Positions 5,963 to 7,821 of a DNA stretch of 7,821 nucleotides are shown one piece after another. The notes under the pieces are model-generated. The model did no database searches and was not told where the DNA came from. It saw only the letters and a list, made by a program, of their open reading frames with translations. The first letter of the stretch is position 1, and each line of letters opens with the position of its first letter. The stretch spans positions 1 through 7,821 of the forward strand of contig JBKHBQ010000188.1 of the NCBI GenBank assembly GCA_046542305.1, given 5' to 3'. Made by a program: the position numbers and the translations under genes. Source of the DNA: JBKHBQ01 sp046542305 (GTDB taxonomy: Bacteria > Bacteroidota > Bacteroidia > Bacteroidales > 4484-276).

Positions 5963-6664
5963 ATGGTCAACCAAATCCTATACGAGGATAACCATATCAT
6001 TGTAGTCAACAAATTGCCCGGTGACATCGTGCAGGCAGATGTGTATCAGGATAAAACCCTTCGCGAATCGGTTCAGGATTATATCAAGAAAAAGTACAAC
6101 AAACCCGGCCGGGCGTTCATCGGGATCGTACACCGCATCGACAGGCCGGTGAGCGGTGCCGTGATGTTTGCCCGCACCAGCAAGGCGCTTTCGCGGCTGA
6201 ACAAGATCTTCAGGTACCGGGAGGTGCGGAAGATATACTGGGCCGTGGTGGACCAGGCGCCACCCGAACCGCAGGGTGTGCTGGAGCATTACTTGCGCAA
6301 GAATGAATCCAGGAACAAATCCTATGTGGTGGATGAAGACAGCAGGGGCGCCATTTTTGCCAAACTCGAATATAAGGTGCTGATGGAAAGCGATCGTTAT
6401 TATCTTCTGGAAGTGGAGCTTCATACCGGCCGGCACCACCAGATAAGGACCCAGCTTGCGGCCATAGGCTGCCGCATCAAGGGCGATTTGAAATACGGGT
6501 TTCCGCGTTCAAATCAGGATGCTTCCATTCACCTGCATGCCCGTGAGCTCGAGTTCATTCATCCTGTCCGCAATGAGCCGGTAAAAATTGTGGCGCCGGT
6601 AACGGATGATCCGTTGTGGAAATACTTCGAAGAACAAATGTCGAATCAAACCAGCGGCACATAA
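5963..6664 (+). CDS. RluA-family RNA pseudouridine synthase
   Basis: The 233-residue product converts particular uridines in RNA to pseudouridine. It opens with ILYEDNHIIVVNK, the usual start of the catalytic domain, and carries the family signature HRIDRPVSG with the catalytic aspartate at D60. The later motif LHTGRHHQIRTQL (about 153-165) is the second RluA signature, with H in place of the more common P in GRPHQIR. There is no N-terminal S4 domain, so it belongs with the short, stand-alone members. Which rRNA or tRNA position it modifies cannot be told from sequence, so no specific symbol is given. Start choice: the frame is open back to a GTG at 5915, only five bases after the panB stop, which would add a lysine-rich 16-residue tail. 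The ATG at 5963 places MVNQILYEDN directly at the domain start and is preferred. It sits between panB and a secreted peptidase, all on one strand. Confidence 0.92.
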   Translation: MVNQILYEDNHIIVVNKLPGDIVQADVYQDKTLRESVQDYIKKKYNKPGRAFIGIVHRIDRPVSGAVMFARTSKALSRLNKIFRYREVRKIYWAVVDQAPPEPQGVLEHYLRKNESRNKSYVVDEDSRGAIFAKLEYKVLMESDRYYLLEVELHTGRHHQIRTQLAAIGCRIKGDLKYGFPRSNQDASIHLHARELEFIHPVRNEPVKIVAPVTDDPLWKYFEEQMSNQTSGT

Positions 6665-6665
6665 A

Positions 6666-7821
6666 ATGGCTGCCGGGAGATGTACCGGAGCGGCCCTTCT
6701 GCTGGCCCTGCTGATGACCGCCACAGGTCTTCATGCACAATACTACAGCTCGGGTCAGGATCCGGCATCCGTTCGCTGGAAGCAGCTCAACAGTGATTTT
6801 TTCAGGGTGATCTATCCCAAAGGCTACGAGGTGACGGCGCAGTATGTGATGAACCTGCTGGAGTACACCCGCGCATTGGATACCGCTACCCTGCGTGCCG
6901 ATCCAAAAAAAATTCCTGTCGTCCTTCACAACCGTACTTCCATATCCAATGCCAGCAGCCTGTGGGCGCCGAAGCGCATGGATTTTTATCATGTTCCGCC
7001 GCAGAATTCCTATGCCCAGGAGTGGTTTCAGCAGCTTGCCCTTCACGAATACCGCCATACGGTGCAGCTTACAAAGATCAATCAGGGCCTCACCAGGGTG
7101 CTGTCGTGGATTTTTGGTGAGCAGGCCACCGCAGCAGTGCTGGGGATGTATGTACCCTTTTGGTGGATCGAAGGGGATGCGGTGGCTGCCGAAACGGCGC
7201 TGAGCAGGTCGGGGCGGGGGCGGTCACCCTCGTTCGTCATGCCTTTGCGCGCGCAGTTTCTGGGCAAGGGCATTTACAGCCTCGACAAGGCCTTTTTCGG
7301 TTCTTACCGCGATTTCACGCCCAATCATTACATCCTGGGTTATCACATTGTAGGTAAGGCCCGTGAGCAGTATGGTCCGAAAATCTGGGATCACACCCTT
7401 GATAAGGTGGCAAAGAATCCCTACATGGTGGTGCCGTTTTCCGAAGGCATCCGCGATGTGTCGGGTTATTCCAAAACCGGCCTGTATCAAAACATGATGA
7501 AGGAACTAAAATCAGAATGGCAGGCGCAGCAGCAGGCCGGGGAGCGGAGTGCGGCCGACAGCATCCCTGTTCCGGAAAAACGGATTTTTACTTCGTATGA
7601 ACGCCCGCACCTTACCGCAAAAGGAACCATCGTTGCCGAAAAGAAGGCGTTGGATGAAATCGCGCGTTTTGTGGAGATTGACGAACAAGGCAATGAGCGG
7701 GTGATTTTTACCCCGGGATATTATTTGCCCGGCTCCCTCACCTATGCACACGAAAAAATTGCCTGGACGGAGCGGGCGTATGATCCGCCGCCATGGGTAC
7801 TGAGCAGGAGCCGCGGTTTTC
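6666..7821 (+). CDS. Secreted HExxH zinc metallopeptidase, N-terminal part (runs off right edge)
   Basis: The reading frame opens with an ATG at 6666, one base after the pseudouridine synthase stop, and stays open for 385 codons to the window edge. Residues 1-24 form a signal peptide (hydrophobic core LLLALLM, GLHA just before Q25), so the product should leave the cytoplasm. After SSGQDPASVRW comes a region like the peptidase MA-type domain: HEYRH at 127-131 supplies two zinc-binding histidines and the catalytic glutamate E128, and WWIEGDAVAAE (167-177) supplies the likely third ligand E169, the gluzincin pattern. Residues about 282-303 are a charged, glutamine-rich linker. Later residues (EKIAWTERAYDP) look like the start of beta-propeller blades. 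In Bacteroidetes such proteins are about 900-1000 residues with a C-terminal propeller and are often annotated TolB-like; that part is not visible here. The substrate is unknown. The one-base gap indicates translational coupling or at least cotranscription with the upstream gene. Confidence 0.88.
   Translation, partial: MAAGRCTGAALLLALLMTATGLHAQYYSSGQDPASVRWKQLNSDFFRVIYPKGYEVTAQYVMNLLEYTRALDTATLRADPKKIPVVLHNRTSISNASSLWAPKRMDFYHVPPQNSYAQEWFQQLALHEYRHTVQLTKINQGLTRVLSWIFGEQATAAVLGMYVPFWWIEGDAVAAETALSRSGRGRSPSFVMPLRAQFLGKGIYSLDKAFFGSYRDFTPNHYILGYHIVGKAREQYGPKIWDHTLDKVAKNPYMVVPFSEGIRDVSGYSKTGLYQNMMKELKSEWQAQQQAGERSAADSIPVPEKRIFTSYERPHLTAKGTIVAEKKALDEIARFVEIDEQGNERVIFTPGYYLPGSLTYAHEKIAWTERAYDPPPWVLSRSRGF

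Noticed and set aside
5978..6439. Reverse-strand open frame of 153 codons
   Set aside because: Antisense to the RluA-family gene, whose HRID and GRHHQIR motifs fix the coding strand.
6555..7058. Reverse-strand open frame of 167 codons
   Set aside because: Antisense to the end of the pseudouridine synthase and the start of the metallopeptidase, both strongly supported.

Overview
The window looks like chromosomal DNA from a member of the Bacteroidetes (Bacteroidota). The evidence is: secreted proteins and lipoproteins typical of that phylum; starts without clear Shine-Dalgarno sequences; several upstream matches to the Bacteroidetes -7 promoter element TAnnTTTG; and protein families seen mainly there (a DUF4249-like lipoprotein, a secreted HExxH peptidase of the kind often annotated TolB-like, and a paired C-terminal repeat beginning with GW). 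I see no mobile element, tRNA, rRNA or CRISPR array, and no stretch over 300 bases lacks a gene. The longest gaps are 108-201, 3728-3937 and 4922-5090, and each appears to hold promoter or hairpin sequence.

Layout. Bases 1-107 hold the start of a lipoprotein gene running leftward off the window. It is divergent from a rightward gene (202-1128) for a secreted protein with a cohesin-like domain and two C-terminal repeats. That gene converges, with a 9-base gap, on a leftward pair: a large membrane iron-sulfur oxidoreductase (1640-3727) followed 16 bases later by a small eight-cysteine protein (1138-1623). Upstream of that pair, in the same direction, is a lipoprotein gene (3938-4921). A second divergent junction (4922-5090) leads to a tight rightward cluster: panB (5091-5909), an RluA-family pseudouridine synthase (5963-6664) and, one base later, a secreted HExxH metallopeptidase that runs off the right edge (6666 onward).

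How the genes fit together. The oxidoreductase combines a five-helix cytochrome b-like membrane domain, two 4Fe-4S clusters and paired CCG domains. This is the build of proteins thought to pass electrons between electron-transfer flavoprotein and the menaquinone pool. Its first CCG domain has lost its cluster cysteines, which is the most notable molecular detail here. panB is the first dedicated step of pantothenate (coenzyme A) synthesis, and the pseudouridine synthase modifies RNA; their link to the secreted peptidase seems to be one of shared transcription, not shared function. I found no clear evidence of a wholly new multi-gene system. The better leads are the degenerate CCG domain, the uncharacterised eight-cysteine protein coupled to it, and the secreted peptidase coupled to housekeeping genes.
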